64,000 nt of DNA. It comes from Psococerastis gibbosa. Its lineage: Eukaryota > Arthropoda > Insecta > Psocodea > Psocidae. The stretch is from contig OZ020492.1 in assembly GCA_963971405.1 (NCBI GenBank), forward strand, positions 13,752,151 to 13,816,150, read 5' to 3'. Below, piece after piece: positions 9,848 to 21,074 of this stretch. The position numbers were made by a program, and so were the translations under genes. The notes under the pieces were generated by a model that made no database searches, was not told the DNA's origin, and saw only the letters and a list, made by a program, of their open reading frames with translations. Within the stretch, counting starts at the first letter, position 1. Every line of letters begins with the position of its first letter.

Positions 9848-10298
9848 TTATGCATTACAATAAATTCACGTTAGTTAATTTCTTCTTACATTCCCCTGGG
9901 TCCCCGAAAATAAAGCCACTGCATACATATTCCACCCCCAAAACCACTTTCTCGGACTCAGGGGACCTCAGGGGTCATGAAAAACACAAAATCATGAATT
10001 TGAAAATTTGTCAGATAACAGTACTTTCACTACTACACTTCGCATGTGAGTGAAAGTAAAAAGGGAGGGAGATTGAAACCCGAAACAACAGGATGAGTTT
10101 TAAGAGATCAAATTACACTGCTATTATTGTAGTGTTGTTATGAGAAAAGTCAAATGGGTTCAAAATTGAATTTAAGAGTGCACTTACTTTTAAGACCTAA
10201 CCATCATTGCCTTTAGGGTTCTATGTGGAAGAGATGAGCCCGCCAAATATTTTTTGAATCCTTGGGCCATATGTATCGTTTATTCAATGGCTTGGCAT

Positions 10299-10525
10299 CA
10301 AGGGCGACGCCAGGATTTCAGTTGGGGAGGGGGGGGGGCAAGAGGTAGTTCCTAACCCCCCTTGAAAAGTCATAAGCCATTTAGTATTTTTTTTTTTTTT
10401 TCATATGTAAGTTGTTCACAGATCACTCTGTGTATGTTCTGCCGTACCAACGGTAAAACTCTAGTTGGGGGCAGGGCTCCCAAAGCAGGCTCTAGGGGGG
10501 GGGGGGGCAGTGGCCGTCGCCCTTG
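10299..10525. mobile_element. hAT-like MITE with 7/8 target duplication
   Basis: It starts CAAGGGCGACG and ends CGTCGCCCTTG, an exact inverted pair. The flanks are CTTGGCAT (10291-10298) and CTTGACAT (10526-10533). Long G runs lie inside both ends. Confidence 0.85.
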
Positions 10526-10896
10526 CTTGACATTGTTGACGTGCCATCAGGGGATTCCAGGAATAATAAATATTTTAGGTGGGCTTGAATGTCTCATCTC
10601 TCCTTTAAAACTCGGTTATACACGTTACACAAATACTATAATATAAATTATATACATACATATATAAATAATTTTATATTAGGCAAATTGTCAAACAAAT
10701 TGTACACTTATGTATATAAAATTAAATTAAAAAAAAATCCATTTCGACATTACGCTCTTGGCACGATACTTATTCCCGATTCGCCTACTAAATATATTAG
10801 ACGGAATAATTGTGCGTATTATGTATCGCCAACTATTTTTTCTCTCTTACTTAATGTGTCCGGGCCTAGTACACGTTGATCCAAAACGTTGCGACC

Positions 10897-11058
10897 TAGA
10901 TGACTAGGTGTCATGACCCCCCCCCCCCTAAATGAGTAAATTAATAAGATCCCTAGTAAAAAAAATGAATGAAACTCAACTTTTCAACAAAAAAATTACC
11001 TTTTAAACATACAAAAAACTTGTGACCCCCCCTAACGTTTCCCCTGGATCCGCCCTTG
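10897..11058 (-). mobile_element. Truncated hAT-like MITE, inverted relative to 11413-11601
   Basis: The interior (CCTTTTAAACATACAAAAAA and the AAAATGAATGAAACTCAACT block) is the reverse complement of the interior of 11413-11601. The right end GGATCCGCCCTTG is intact; the other terminus is lost. Confidence 0.75.
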
Positions 11059-11412
11059 ATACCCCTACACTCTTGTATTATTTGGCACAAATTTGAAGTT
11101 TGGTAGAGCTCAGATATGGAAGACAAGGATTAGAGAGAAACTGTGTCGTTTCTCGTATATGCAAAGCGTCAGCGAAATCCAGTGCCAGCACATTTTCGTT
11201 AACTAAAAAATAAAATTGAGACGTTGCTTCATAAAACGTCTTGTCATTTGCTATATGATAACGTAATATTAATGATGTTACTGTGATGGATGGTTCTTCT
11301 TACACTTCAACCGTCACCCCTGTATTCCCATTGCGCCCACACTGCATAGGCCTACCGGCTTGCCCTTGTATGGTACTTAGGCAGGTTGACGACAGCCCCC
11401 TCCCCCAAGCAC

Positions 11413-11601
11413 CAAGGGCGGATCCAGCCGAAAATTTAGGGGGTCACAAGTTTTTTGTAAGTTTAAAAGGTAACTTTTTTTTGTTGAAAAGTTGAGTTTT
11501 ATTCATTTTTTTTACTAGGTATCTTGAAAATCTACTGTGAATTTACTCATTTAGGGGGGTCGTGACCTCCCTGACCCCCCCCCCCCCTAGATCCGCCATT
11601 G
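11413..11601 (+). mobile_element. hAT-like MITE with 7/8 target duplication
   Basis: It starts CAAGGGCGGATCCAG and ends CTAGATCCGCCATTG. The flanks are CCAAGCAC (11405-11412) and CTAAGCAC (11602-11609). A 189-bp element with a C run inside the right end. Confidence 0.85.
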
Positions 11602-12186
11602 CTAAGCACACACACACATGCTACATTGAAGTGAAAGGGATAATGTGTTACTTATACTCTCTTTTGAATTGGAAATATTCTCACTAATCGGTTGGGAAAT
11701 AGCTAATAACCAACCTTAATGGGAATTTTTTTACAGTTCATCGTACGCTGTAAATTTCATTTGAGCGCACTTTTAATTTTCTGACGTTCCCCTTTTTCAT
11801 CCATTTCAAACGAGCAAATAATGTAAAATTAAATCACAATCCTTTACAAAAATTTTGAGAAAATAGAAATTTCATAAGGGAAACTCATGAGCGAGTGGTC
11901 AGAAAGTGCCAGTGTCTGCAGAAAATATAAAGTTTCTGGCTAGAAATACATCAGTATACATAAATGCACCTGAATTTCCAAAAAATTTCCCGCCAGAGTT
12001 TCTTCTGGAAAACTCTAAACTTTTTGGGCTGAAATACACATTCAAAAAGCTAGAAAATCTTCTCTATTTCGTATTTAAATTTTTACTTATAATTTTTCCC
12101 CGGTAGAGGCACCTGGGCCACTTATTTACGCCTCCTGACGAGTTACAAAAACCTGAATCTGCGCCTAGAGGTTAGAGGTTATTTTT

Positions 12187-12465
12187 TAAGGACTTTTTAT
12201 GGATCAAGGCCTACTTGTGACCCATAGGTCCCTTGACCAATCCCAACGACCCCATGGATTTCGGGCATTATTTGTATTGTTTCCGTGTGAATTTTGGGCC
12301 ATTGGCAAACTGCCATCTGGTAAACGTTTTCGATGTCAACCTACACCGGCTACAAGCGATAATGGACAAGCTGACACAAGCTTACACATTAGCGCAATGA
12401 AACAGGCGAAAGCATTACTTACCCAAGTATCGATACGAATCTACACCTATCTCTTAAATGATTAG
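12187..12465 (+). repeat. Dispersed repeat family I copy
   Basis: It begins TTAAGGACTTTTTATGGA and contains CCCATGGATTTCGGGCATTA, TTGGGCCATTGGCAAACTG and GCAATGAAACAGGCGAAAGC. Other copies lie at 14305-14590 (-), 26436-26608 (+), 53575-53785 (-) and, partly, 55060-55175 (-). No tRNA head was recognised. The long frame across it is not conserved among copies. Confidence 0.75.
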
Positions 12466-12659
12466 GTGTGGTTGCATGTGTATTTAAAACATTAATATTT
12501 CCAATTAATTTACCTGCAGGTTGAATTAACCAATAACTATGCAGCTAGCCCCCCCCCCCCCCCCGCCCGACCGCTAGTTCTAGTACCGTCCCAGAGACCC
12601 CTTATTACTTATATTTATTTATTATAGTGCACTGACGTAAGCTTATAATAAATTTATAA

Positions 12660-12728
12660 TAAATAATCGGATATATTCATTAAATTGTTTGTATGCGATT
12701 AAACTTAAAAAAAAAAAAAAAAAAAAAA
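12660..12728 (+). repeat. SINE family B 3' tail with poly(A)
   Basis: AATCGGATATATTCATTAAA followed by TTGTTTGTATGCGATTAAAC and about 20 A residues is the 3' end of family B in plus orientation. Everything upstream of the tail is missing, unlike typical 5' truncation it is very short. Confidence 0.6.
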
Positions 12729-12949
12729 TCCCCTGAACATTGGAGTACATAGTATACTAGTACCTTCGCACATCATATTTAAAAATTAACTGGCAGGGTT
12801 ACCTCCTAAAAAGAGTCAGAATTTGGGAAAGCGAAGCATTTAGCATTCGATTTGGCTTCTACCTCAACTCTGAGGCTTACTAAATTTGAAAATAAATAAA
12901 AATAAATTAGGGATAGAAAACATCTACAGCCAGCATCCTCAAGTCCAAG

Positions 12950-13149
12950 TCAGGTCATGTAGAGTAGTGGTACCGACTCTGACTTTCATCCGAAAGGTTG
13001 TTAGTTCGAGTCCTACTTACATTTTCTGGCCATGCTTCGGAGAGCATGTAAAGCAGGTGGTCCCGGGCCTTCCTAGTTGAGTGTAAGAGAGGGCTCTATA
13101 GCCCTAACTCCGCTAGGTTGGCTTAGTAATAGAACAAAAAAAGTCCTTA
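12950..13149 (+). repeat. SINE family A copy
   Basis: A-box-like TAGTGGTACCGAC, B-box GTTCGAGTCC, and the conserved body ending GGCTTAGTAATAGAACAAA. Confidence 0.8.
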
Positions 13150-14304
13150 TCCTCATAACCGTTAATTTTTATTTGTCACAGAACTACCGTCTACCGTCTC
13201 TGAGAAAGTATTATTAAGAAACACTGGATGGCACCATAGTCTACCAATGCATGTCGGTGCCATTGAGTATTTTTTACCGGGACTTCTGCAGCTATTATTA
13301 TGCGAACCGCCCTGAAAGAATTGATCTTTCATCGACTTTCCCGAGTAAACCAAATGTACACTAAATCAATTTCGGAGAAAACCGCCGTTCTGAGTCCGAC
13401 CTTAATTTTTTTAAACCCCTTTGTTGGCTTTTGGCTCCTTCTAATTCCGCTGGGGTTAGAACTGGAAAATTTTGGCTATAAAAGGCATTTCTCATTTATC
13501 AACGAACAAAGCCAAAGGTCCCGAAATTATTGTTTATACCCACTTATCATATTATTACTAAAGCAATTACGTATGGTCGGCTACTATAGATACATTTTTT
13601 AATGTAACATAAAACGTTAGGCTACTGTTCTTCTTATGAATTTTTAACATCAATAGATGGAAAGTAGATAAATTATTCTTTGTAACCTATGAATAATCTA
13701 CCCTCTAATATCACTACAACAAATTAAAATGCTATTGAAAAAAATTGAATTATTTAATTTATTTGCATGACAATTGCAACTAATTTATATAATAAGTCGG
13801 ATAACCAGCACAATAAGGATATTGTTGGAAAATCTTAACATTGGATGATAAGTACAAAATGAGAACGGGAAATTCTTCTTAATTCTAACACGAAACACAA
13901 CTTAAACTTACTCTGTTTGGCGGGAAGCAGCAAAGGGTGAAGGTATGTATGAAATGGTGAGAACTTCACCTGATCTCAAACTTTTATAGGAGCTGACTTG
14001 CGCTCATATGCCTCCTCCGACTCCATATACTACGTAGCCTATCCACCACATTTCGAAAATCGACATTTCATGTTATATGTTTTCCTTTCCTCCCATACGT
14101 TAGGGTATCTAGACGTACTGTATTTAAGGCTACAGTACCTACTCAATTTTTGACCACTGAGGGTGTTTCTCTACACAATGTTCTTCTTAAAAAAAATGTT
14201 AAAACAAATTTACAATTTTACATTTAAACGAAGCTTGAGTGGATTATTTACGAAAATGCTACTAACCTAAATTAAAACCTTTATTTGAATAACCTGGTGG
14301 TAAC

Positions 14305-14590
14305 CAACTTCTTTCAACATGAGTGACTCGTATTTGTACTTGGTTAAGTCGTGCTTTCGCCTGTTTCATTGCGTCATTTGCGTCAATGGTAAGCTTGTCT
14401 CAGCTTGTCCATTATGGTTTCTAGCTGATGTATGTTGACATCGAGAATGTACACCAGTTTGCCAATGGCCAGAAATGCACATGGAAACAAAACAAATTAT
14501 CCCCGAAATCCATGGGGTTGTTGACTTTGGACAAGGGACCTATGGCCCACTATAAGTAGACCTGGGTCCATAAAAAGTCCTTAAATAAAT
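14305..14590 (-). repeat. Dispersed repeat family I copy
   Basis: Reverse complement of the 12187-12465 copy: GCTTTCGCCTGTTTCATTGC, CCAGTTTGCCAATGGCCAGA, and CCATAAAAAGTCCTTAAATA at its end. Confidence 0.75.
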
Positions 14591-14639
14591 AACCGACTAA
14601 CTAAATCATGAGTGTTTCGCCTGCATCTTATTATTATTT

Positions 14640-14820
14640 TTTTCTTTTTCAAAAAAAAGTTTAATTGCATACAAACAATTTAATGCATGAATCCAATTAA
14701 TCTCTTCAATCGCCTCACTAAGTAACCTTATAGGTACTTGTGTCGAGTTACGACACGTCTCCGATCGCAAGGTGTGTAGAGACTCACACAAGTACAAGCA
14801 TGCTACCACCTGGCCAATTA
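14640..14820 (-). repeat. SINE family B copy
   Basis: GCATACAAACAATTTAATGC through GAGTTACGACACGTCTCCGA to GCATGCTACCACCTGGCCAA; near full length. Confidence 0.8.
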
Positions 14821-15004
14821 CCAAAGAAAGAGTGTTGCAAGCCTACTACAACCCCCCCCCCACAGTTCGGTAGCCGATAGACTCTTTTTTACATCCTTTC
14901 ATCTGGTCACCTTATGTAAAGTCATATTTTTTAGACACTATTTCGTTAGGTATTTAAGTCAAATGTTAGTTTTTAAGTGTTTTTAGTTTAGTTATAATTT
15001 TTTT

Positions 15005-15185
15005 TTCTAAAAAAAAAATATTACTGGCATACAAACAATTCAATGAATGAATTTATAGGAATAACCTCTTCAGTCGCCTCTGTAGGTAATACCTGTGTTC
15101 AGCTACGACAGGTCACCGATCGCATGAAGTACGTGTAGAGACTCGCACAAGTACGAACAAGCTCCCACTATGTCATCGAAGGCCG
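15005..15185 (-). repeat. SINE family B copy
   Basis: More diverged copy 190 bp from the previous one and in the same orientation. It retains GGCATACAAACAATTCAATG and AGAGACTCGCACAAGTACGA. Confidence 0.7.
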
Positions 15186-15194
15186 TTCGTAATT

Positions 15195-15232
15195 GTATTG
15201 CATTGCATTGTATTGCATTGTATTGTGTTAAT
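15195..15232. repeat. (ATTGC/ATTGT)n microsatellite
   Basis: Pentamers TTGCA and TTGTA alternate over about 35 bp. Confidence 0.8.
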
Positions 15233-15483
15233 ATAATTATTCATTCATTCACTGCCATCGCACCATTTCAAAACAATAAAGTTTTATTACAAATCGTAGT
15301 TTTTCCTACTTTATAAGCATAGTGACTTAGGAGCCTTTATTTCAACAATTAACGTGACAATGCAAAACTCGCTACCTGCATTTTACATCTCAACCGCTTT
15401 ATCCGATAACTTTTACTCACACCTGACCTGTTATAAAGAAGCCTATATGCCACAAATTTCGAAGTGTTACTCGTAGGCAATGT

Positions 15484-15698
15484 TAGACCACATGCCGAGC
15501 AAGATGTACAAAGCAAGCATGACAGGAAGACGACTGGCCGGTCATCCTCGAAAACGCTGGAAGGATGAATTGGAAACTTATCGCATGTTGGGAGTCCATA
15601 GATGGTGGAGCGTTCTAGAAAACTGAGATGACTGGAGGAGTATGTCGAGCAGATCAAAGCTCATCATGGGCTGTAGAGCCAGAAGAAGAAGAAGATAA
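15484..15698 (+). pseudogene. Non-LTR retrotransposon reverse transcriptase 3' end fragment
   Basis: Plus-strand frame with GRRLAGHPRKRWKDELETYR followed by an LGV-WW and a DDWR-like block, the C-terminal signature of many LINE reverse transcriptases (GRPRKRW, then a short helix). There are stops and only the last about 65 codons remain. It ends in GAAGAAGAAGAAG-like simple repeat, as expected for a LINE 3' end. A 5'-truncated dead copy. Confidence 0.7.
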
Positions 15699-16022
15699 CC
15701 AAGTAATTACGGCTTATGTTAATTTTGCAATCTTTAATGGATCGATACACTGAAGGGGTTATTATTTTTAATCAGAACATCAATGACAAAATACTAATAA
15801 AAACATTATATTACTCTCATGTAAACTTGATGAAATCGAGGTACCCGATATGTATACGCATTGGCAGTGACAATTTAATGCGAATCTTACTTATAAGGTA
15901 CCTAGTATGGCGGGAGCCAACTCCTTTCTTTATAAGTGTTTAGCCTGCATCTCTAAGCTTAGTAAGCTTACTGTCCTGTTACCAATGAAGCAAAGAAGGA
16001 GTGTGTGCAAGCTTGCTACAAC

Positions 16023-16382
16023 CAGTGGCGGATTAAAGGCAAGAAATAAGGAATATTGTTGGTTTGCTCACAGGGCACTGCCACCTAAGACATCATCTGC
16101 ATAAACTCAAAGTCCACACGGGCAGTAGAGAATGTAGATGGTGTGAAATGGAGGACGAAACAGCAGAGCACGTTCTCTTAGAATGTGAAGCTCTGGCCAA
16201 AAACCGTTTCAGGATACTGGGAATACCAGGGTCAGAAACGAAGACAATTCGTGAAGATCCAGTAGGGAAAACCCGCTCTTTCATCAAGAAAGTGGGTATA
16301 TTCCAGACATGAATCTCCATGACAAAGCGGCTGCAATAGATCTCAAAGGTCGACGCAACGAACCTTACTTTAAGGAGGCACC

Positions 16383-16415
<33 letters not shown>

Positions 16416-16788
16416 AGGGATGGATCCAGCCCATTTTGAGGGGGGGGGGATAGCTGAGGGTCAAAATAGGAAAAACCTATGTAGGGTCGACTAAATTAGA
16501 GCGTAATAAATAGGTTTACTAAATTTTGGGGGGGGGGGCAGCGGTCACCCCTCCCAAAGCACCCAAACTATAAAAAAGAAGCATTTTCTATCATATAGAG
16601 TAAACAAATAATTTGGCACGTTAGTTTTTAAAAAGAAAAAGAAGGAATTGGCGCGAAAATTTCTATCACTGTCTACATTAGTGTCTATTTGCCACGTTTT
16701 TCCTTTCTTTTTGTTGATTGGCTTGTAATAGCAAAGCTTCAAAATTGCCATCCGCCCCTCCCAAAACATTTTGTTTAATCCGCCACTG
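16023..16788. mobile_element. Composite hAT-like element holding a LINE fragment and poly(A)
   Basis: The 766-bp element starts CAGTGGCGGATTAAA and ends TTTAATCCGCCACTG, an exact inverted pair, and has GCTACAAC on both sides (16015-16022, 16789-16796). Inside, in order: a LINE 3' fragment (16040-16384), 30 A residues (16385-16414), then a second MITE-like start (CAGGGATGGATCCAGCCC, 16415) and an interior shared with 2282-2511. A C/G-run-bearing segment leads to the right end. No transposase is present. Either a LINE inserted into a MITE or the element moved with captured sequence. Confidence 0.85.
16040..16414 (+). pseudogene. LINE ORF2 C-terminal zinc-knuckle fragment with poly(A)
   Basis: The frame reads LTGHCHLRHHLHKL, then CRWCEMEDETAEHVLLEC, the CxxC...HxxxxC motif that follows RNase H-like or endonuclease regions in R1/I/Jockey-like non-LTR elements. 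It ends at a stop (16310) and the 3' UTR runs into 30 A residues at 16385-16414. This is a 5'-truncated LINE 3' end. It sits wholly inside the hAT-like element 16023-16788. Confidence 0.75.
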
Positions 16789-16797
16789 GCTACAACC

Positions 16798-16880
16798 TTC
16801 CTTAAGACGGCGCCCCAGTTAGGCGTAGATCGTGGATTCGAATCCCGCCAAGCCCAGTTTTTTCCATATACTCTAATTTC
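16798..16880 (+). repeat. tRNA-derived SINE head (family M)
   Basis: GTTAGGCGTAGATCGTGGAT followed by TTCGAATCCCGCCAAGCCCA matches the two heads at 18583-18693. The B-box-like TGGATTCGAATCC is intact. No acceptor stem pairing was found, so I do not call a tRNA gene. Confidence 0.6.
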
Positions 16881-16940
16881 GGTTAACGAGGAGGTTACCT
16901 CTTCAAACAAAGTTAATTTAAAGTCAGTGTTTTATATACC

Positions 16941-17020
16941 ATGTATACAACCTTCCTAGTTGGGTGTAAGTGAGAGCTTTGTAGCCCTGACTTCGCTAGG
17001 TTGGCTATAAGAAAGAAAAC
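16941..17020 (+). repeat. SINE family A tail fragment
   Basis: CCTTCCTAGTTGGGTGTAAG and CTTCGCTAGGTTGGCTATAA correspond to the family A 3' half. Confidence 0.6.
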
Positions 17021-17307
17021 AAAGGCCATCATTTAATTATAGTCTGGGGAGGTTTATTTAAATGTACAGAAGGTCGCAATGTTAGTATACAGAGCCTGCT
17101 GTCTTACAATTATGACTTTCTGCTTTCGATTCAGGTACAGACTGGGCTTTACTAAGAGCGAGCGCCTGTTTGTCAGGGCTAAAACAAGTCATCATAGAAA
17201 TTATTTAAAACAGTAGTGAGTCATAATTCACAGGTATCACCTCGAAGATGTGCACGCCACCGGCATCCGAGACTGAAAGCTGGCGGCGGAAGATCGTCCG
17301 AGGTGGC

Positions 17308-17610
17308 GTGGTGTAGTGGCAGCGGCCAAAAATCCCCCCGGGCTGGACGTGCCAACCTAGTAGTAGTAGTATGGTTGGACACAGTCCCAGGCCACGGTGT
17401 GGGCCCATAGGACAGGGGACCTCCTGATTATAGTGGATTCCGAACCACTTGGGAAACACAGTGAAGTCACACCATTAGTTCGGAGGTGACCAGGACAAGT
17501 CCTACCATGTTTCCCTACCGGCACTGTGCACACTACCAAGTTATCTGCATCTTTGAACCTGCTCTGGTCCGCTGGATTCAACTTGATAAGGCGGCCGGCA
17601 CGCCCCAACC
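17308..17610 (-). repeat. Dispersed repeat family C copy
   Basis: Minus-strand copy with the (TAG)n run, GGTTGGACACAGTCCCAGGC and CTGGTCCGCTGGATTCAACT. A GGCAGCGGCC module precedes it. Confidence 0.8.
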
Positions 17611-17739
17611 TAAGTCAAGTAAAAAGTACCTAGTTTCCTAATGAAACGAATATCGTGGCACGACAATCCAAGGGTTGGAGATTGGAGACAAAATCCGCCA
17701 TTGGATGAACCTCCCTCTTGATGACAACTCTGTATTGGG

Positions 17740-17970
17740 ATGTTGTGGTCAGCAACATGGCCGTCAGCCACGTTTTCCCCTACTGATAAGGGCAAGGTGC
17801 CCATATTAATAAAATTACAAAGGCTAGTTAAGTGATGAAGCGGTAGAGTTGCTGCTGAGCCTCCGAGATACCATTTTAGAAGTCCACCCAGTTCTACTGA
17901 AGATGTGAACCGCAAATGTTGACGAAACGTTTGTAAGTACGCTTTCAGAACGATCACGTTCTATCATAGT
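17740..17970. repeat. Dispersed repeat shared with 23310-23412
   Basis: GATGTTGACGAAACGTTTG-type sequence followed by GCTTTCAGAACGA recurs at 23330-23375. The start (GTCAGCAACATGGCCGTCAG) resembles blocks near 9070 and 33958. Confidence 0.55.
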
Positions 17971-18582
17971 ACTGCATCATCACGTAGTCATTAGTGTTTG
18001 GTGGACCCAGGCCAGCTGTAAAAGTTTTCCTTTTATACACTTTATATCCTTTTGTGTCATAGTCTAGAACAGTCTTTCCCAAACTATGGTCCATGGTCCA
18101 CAGGCAAATATCAGGTGCTTCACGGACCAAAGTGAGAAATAAGAATATAAAACAGCTGAGTTATTGGAAATTTGAAGTAAAATACAGTAAGCTGAAAGCC
18201 ATATGACTCACGTCACACCATATGATGAATATGAATGAAAATTTACGATATTGAACACAATACAATGCCATACAATACAATTATAACTAAACTAAAAACA
18301 CTTAAAATCTAACATTTAACTTAAATAACTAACTACATTAAAAATAAGAATTTACTGTACGTCCAGTTTTAGCCGATACCGTCCCGTTTTGGTCGGGAAA
18401 GTCCCATTTTCAAGCCAAATGTCCTGGTTTCTTCATAGAGCCTCTCATACTAAGGATTTAAAGATGAAACCGGAGATATACATTATATTGTAGTATTATA
18501 TGGTATATATAACACTGATATTAAATTAACTTTGGTTGAGATAACCACCTTATTATAACCGAAATCAGAGGATATAGAAATA

Positions 18583-18693
18583 ACTGGACTTAGCGGTATT
18601 TGAACCCACGATCTACGCCTAACCAGGGCTTGTGGTTAAGACGCCGCCCCGTCTAGACGTAGATCGTGGGTTCGAATCCTGCCAAGTCCAGTT
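18583..18693. repeat. Head-to-head pair of tRNA-like SINE heads
   Basis: ACTGGACTTAGCGGTATTTG-AACCCACGATCTACGCC is the inverse of GTAGATCGTGGGTTCGAATC-CTGCCAAGTCCAGT on the other side. Both have B-box-like GTGGGTTCGAATCC. The pair makes a 110-bp palindrome. Confidence 0.7.
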
Positions 18694-19169
18694 TTTCTAT
18701 GTCCTCGATGATGAAACCGGAGGCATACGGTACTGGTTAGCGACCAAGTCTGTGTATTTTTCACCCAGATCATACTGAAGTTTAGCCTAATGTACTGAAA
18801 GACAAATTTAGCTACAATCCGGCCCTGGTAGTCTCGCGCGTATTTCTTCAATTGTTTTGCTATGTAAGTAACACGAAAATAAATAAGCGTTTTGTCTCTA
18901 AGTGAGAACAATAAAGTGTAATTTCCAGAAGAAAATTAAGGGGAATTACGCCTCTTACTGTTTTTATTAAAGTAGACAACTTGAAATTTTGAAACAAGAG
19001 CTTCATTATTGGCTTTATCATTAAATTGAATAAAAATAATTTAGGAGAAATGTGTTTTTAAATGTTGCATTTAAATGTTGAGTAAAGCTATAGAATTTTA
19101 GCTTGCTACGCTCGCTACCCACTGTGAAGTCAAGTGCCAAACTCATCATATTGTAATTACCTACCTAAT

Positions 19170-19198
19170 AATAATAATAATTATTATTATTATTATGA
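19170..19198. repeat. (AAT)n/(ATT)n palindromic microsatellite
   Basis: Runs of TAATAATAATAAT and ATTATTATTATTAT meet to form a perfect hairpin. Confidence 0.8.
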
Positions 19199-19399
19199 GC
19201 ACGTGGGTTAGCGTATTCCAATTAGTAGAGACCTAGCATGAGAAAATGAAGGTCGCGGTTTGAGACACATCATTAAGCAAAATTTTCCGGCCCAATTAAT
19301 TGCTACCTTACCTTCATCGACTGCTGCTATAGTGCAGTGGGCAAAATTGAGGATACTCTACCAGTCTTCCGGTCTGAACCCACGTTGGGTTTATTATTA

Positions 19400-19750
19400 T
19401 TATTCTACAAGCGGGGCTTGGGCCCGCTTCACGGCCCCACCCCCCTTGTACCTGCGGCGGGCGGAAGCTCGCCCATTCGGGGCCTCCCATTGGCCATTAC
19501 GCAACTCACCCCTCCGGGATTCGCATGACACCTGAGGGCTGAGAATGGTTGTAGTGGCCCTATTTAGTTGTTGAATCCAAACCAAGCAGGTACCAGCACA
19601 GCGGCACTCCACAACAGTGTCCTGCACATAACTTAACCAAGCAGTTACCTAATAAAATAACATGAAATTCTGGCGTTGCACACAACCCCCATTCATAAGA
19701 GGCAACCAGCACAGCGGCACTCCACAACCCTCTAGAACAGTCCCCTGCAC
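19400..19750. repeat. GC-rich segment with short direct repeat
   Basis: An isolated GC-rich block (19412-19545) is followed by two copies of ACCAGCACAGCGGCACTCCA (19591 and 19708), each followed by a diverged ACAGT-CCTGCACNTA. The frames in this block overlap on both strands and match nothing I know. Repeat class unknown. Confidence 0.45.
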
Positions 19751-20104
19751 TTAGCTTATGGACATGGAAGGTTCACCATTCTTTTGTGATGTCCCTTTTT
19801 TGAGGTCCGGACACAGGCAAAGAAGAGAATTTCGCTTATAAGCGAAACATAAAGCTCAAATTGACTCAACGTTTTAGTTGGAAAACGTTTGTATGGAAAA
19901 AAGAAAAGGGCTGTTTTTAGGGTTTTCCGGCAATTATTCGAATTTTTTTCACCGTAAAAACCGTCTTTGAACTTCAATGAACATTTAAAAAAAAATAGTT
20001 GTCCAAATTGGTCCAGGCGTTGTTGAGTTATGCGCTTACCAACACATTTTGAAATTCATTTTTATATTATAGATTGGTAACGGTTAGTGCCAATGGTGTA
20101 ATAC

Positions 20105-20220
20105 TATTTAACATAGGGTTAGTTGGGCTTAAATTGCCTGCTGTGCTAATAGTAATAAGAGGCATGGGCCTGATAGTCATCGAACAATTAGAGTGGAGCC
20201 CATTGTCAGGGGGGAGGGGG
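20105..20220 (+). mobile_element. Half copy of the 5746-5947 foldback element
   Basis: ATAGGGTTAGTTGGGCTTAA, TTGCCTGCTGTGCTAATAGT and GTGGAGCCCATTGTCAGGGG match the left arm and loop of that element. The right arm is missing. Confidence 0.7.
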
Positions 20221-20888
20221 TGACGTCTCGGGAGTGGGTGCTACTCCCGCATCATAAGGCTAAGTCCTGAGAAGGACTGATTGTTTAGTCCTGATAGTGA
20301 TTTCTGGACGATTTACTCATTCTTCTTGTATTCTAACGTGAATTATTGAGTAAGCCCGATTGAGGATTCAAACTACCGTTCTCCCAATTATTTAAATACA
20401 AGGTCTCTAACCACTCGACCTTACCTCACCCCCGGTGACGTCAGATGAACCCCCCCCCCCCGAAGATAATTTCTGGCTACGGCCTTGCCCACATGCCTGA
20501 TACAGAAATACCCGAATCCTAAATCAAAATCCTACCCGAACCATGTATCTCCCCCTCCTTCATCCTTTCCGTCCTCATATTTAACTTAGGACAATTTATT
20601 TTTTTGAAAGACAGTGTCCATTGAATTTTTAATTTTGTTTCCTTTTTGACGAGTTAACTCAAGATAGAATTGGGTTTTCTTTGATGAATTTAGGCAATAT
20701 AAAAAAGTGCGGGGAATTTAAACTAGGTATAATGAATAAGATTTCAATGTTTATATTCCAAAACATTTCAAAGAACCGGTCCGAGTTTACTCGAACATGC
20801 TTTCCAATTTATCAAGATTATAGTAGATAGAGAAAATGAGTAATTTCATGGTAAATAATTTTCCTATGGTTAAATTTCGGATATCTCG

Positions 20889-20909
20889 GGGGGGGGGGGG
20901 GGGGGGGGG
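20889..20909. repeat. Poly(G) run of about 20
   Basis: Uninterrupted G tract; the longest in the window. It may belong to a G-run MITE whose ends I could not define. Confidence 0.85.
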
Positions 20910-21031
20910 TTGTCCACCTGACGTCACTGGAGGTGAGGTAAATTCTAGATAGGTCAGACCAACACATTACCACACAGCAATACTGGCAGGGCACGCAATG
21001 CATTTGAGCGCGAATTCTCTATCATTTCTAA

Positions 21032-21074
21032 CAGACAGACAGAACGACAGACAGACATACAGACAGACAGACAT
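21032..21074. repeat. (CAGA)n microsatellite
   Basis: Interrupted ACAGACAGACAG tract of about 40 bp. Confidence 0.8.

Noticed and set aside
12199..12465. 88-codon plus-strand frame
   Set aside because: Part of dispersed repeat family I; other copies do not keep the frame.
16093..16464. 123-codon minus-strand frame
   Set aside because: Includes poly(F) from the reverse of the LINE poly(A) tail; antisense to the LINE fragment.
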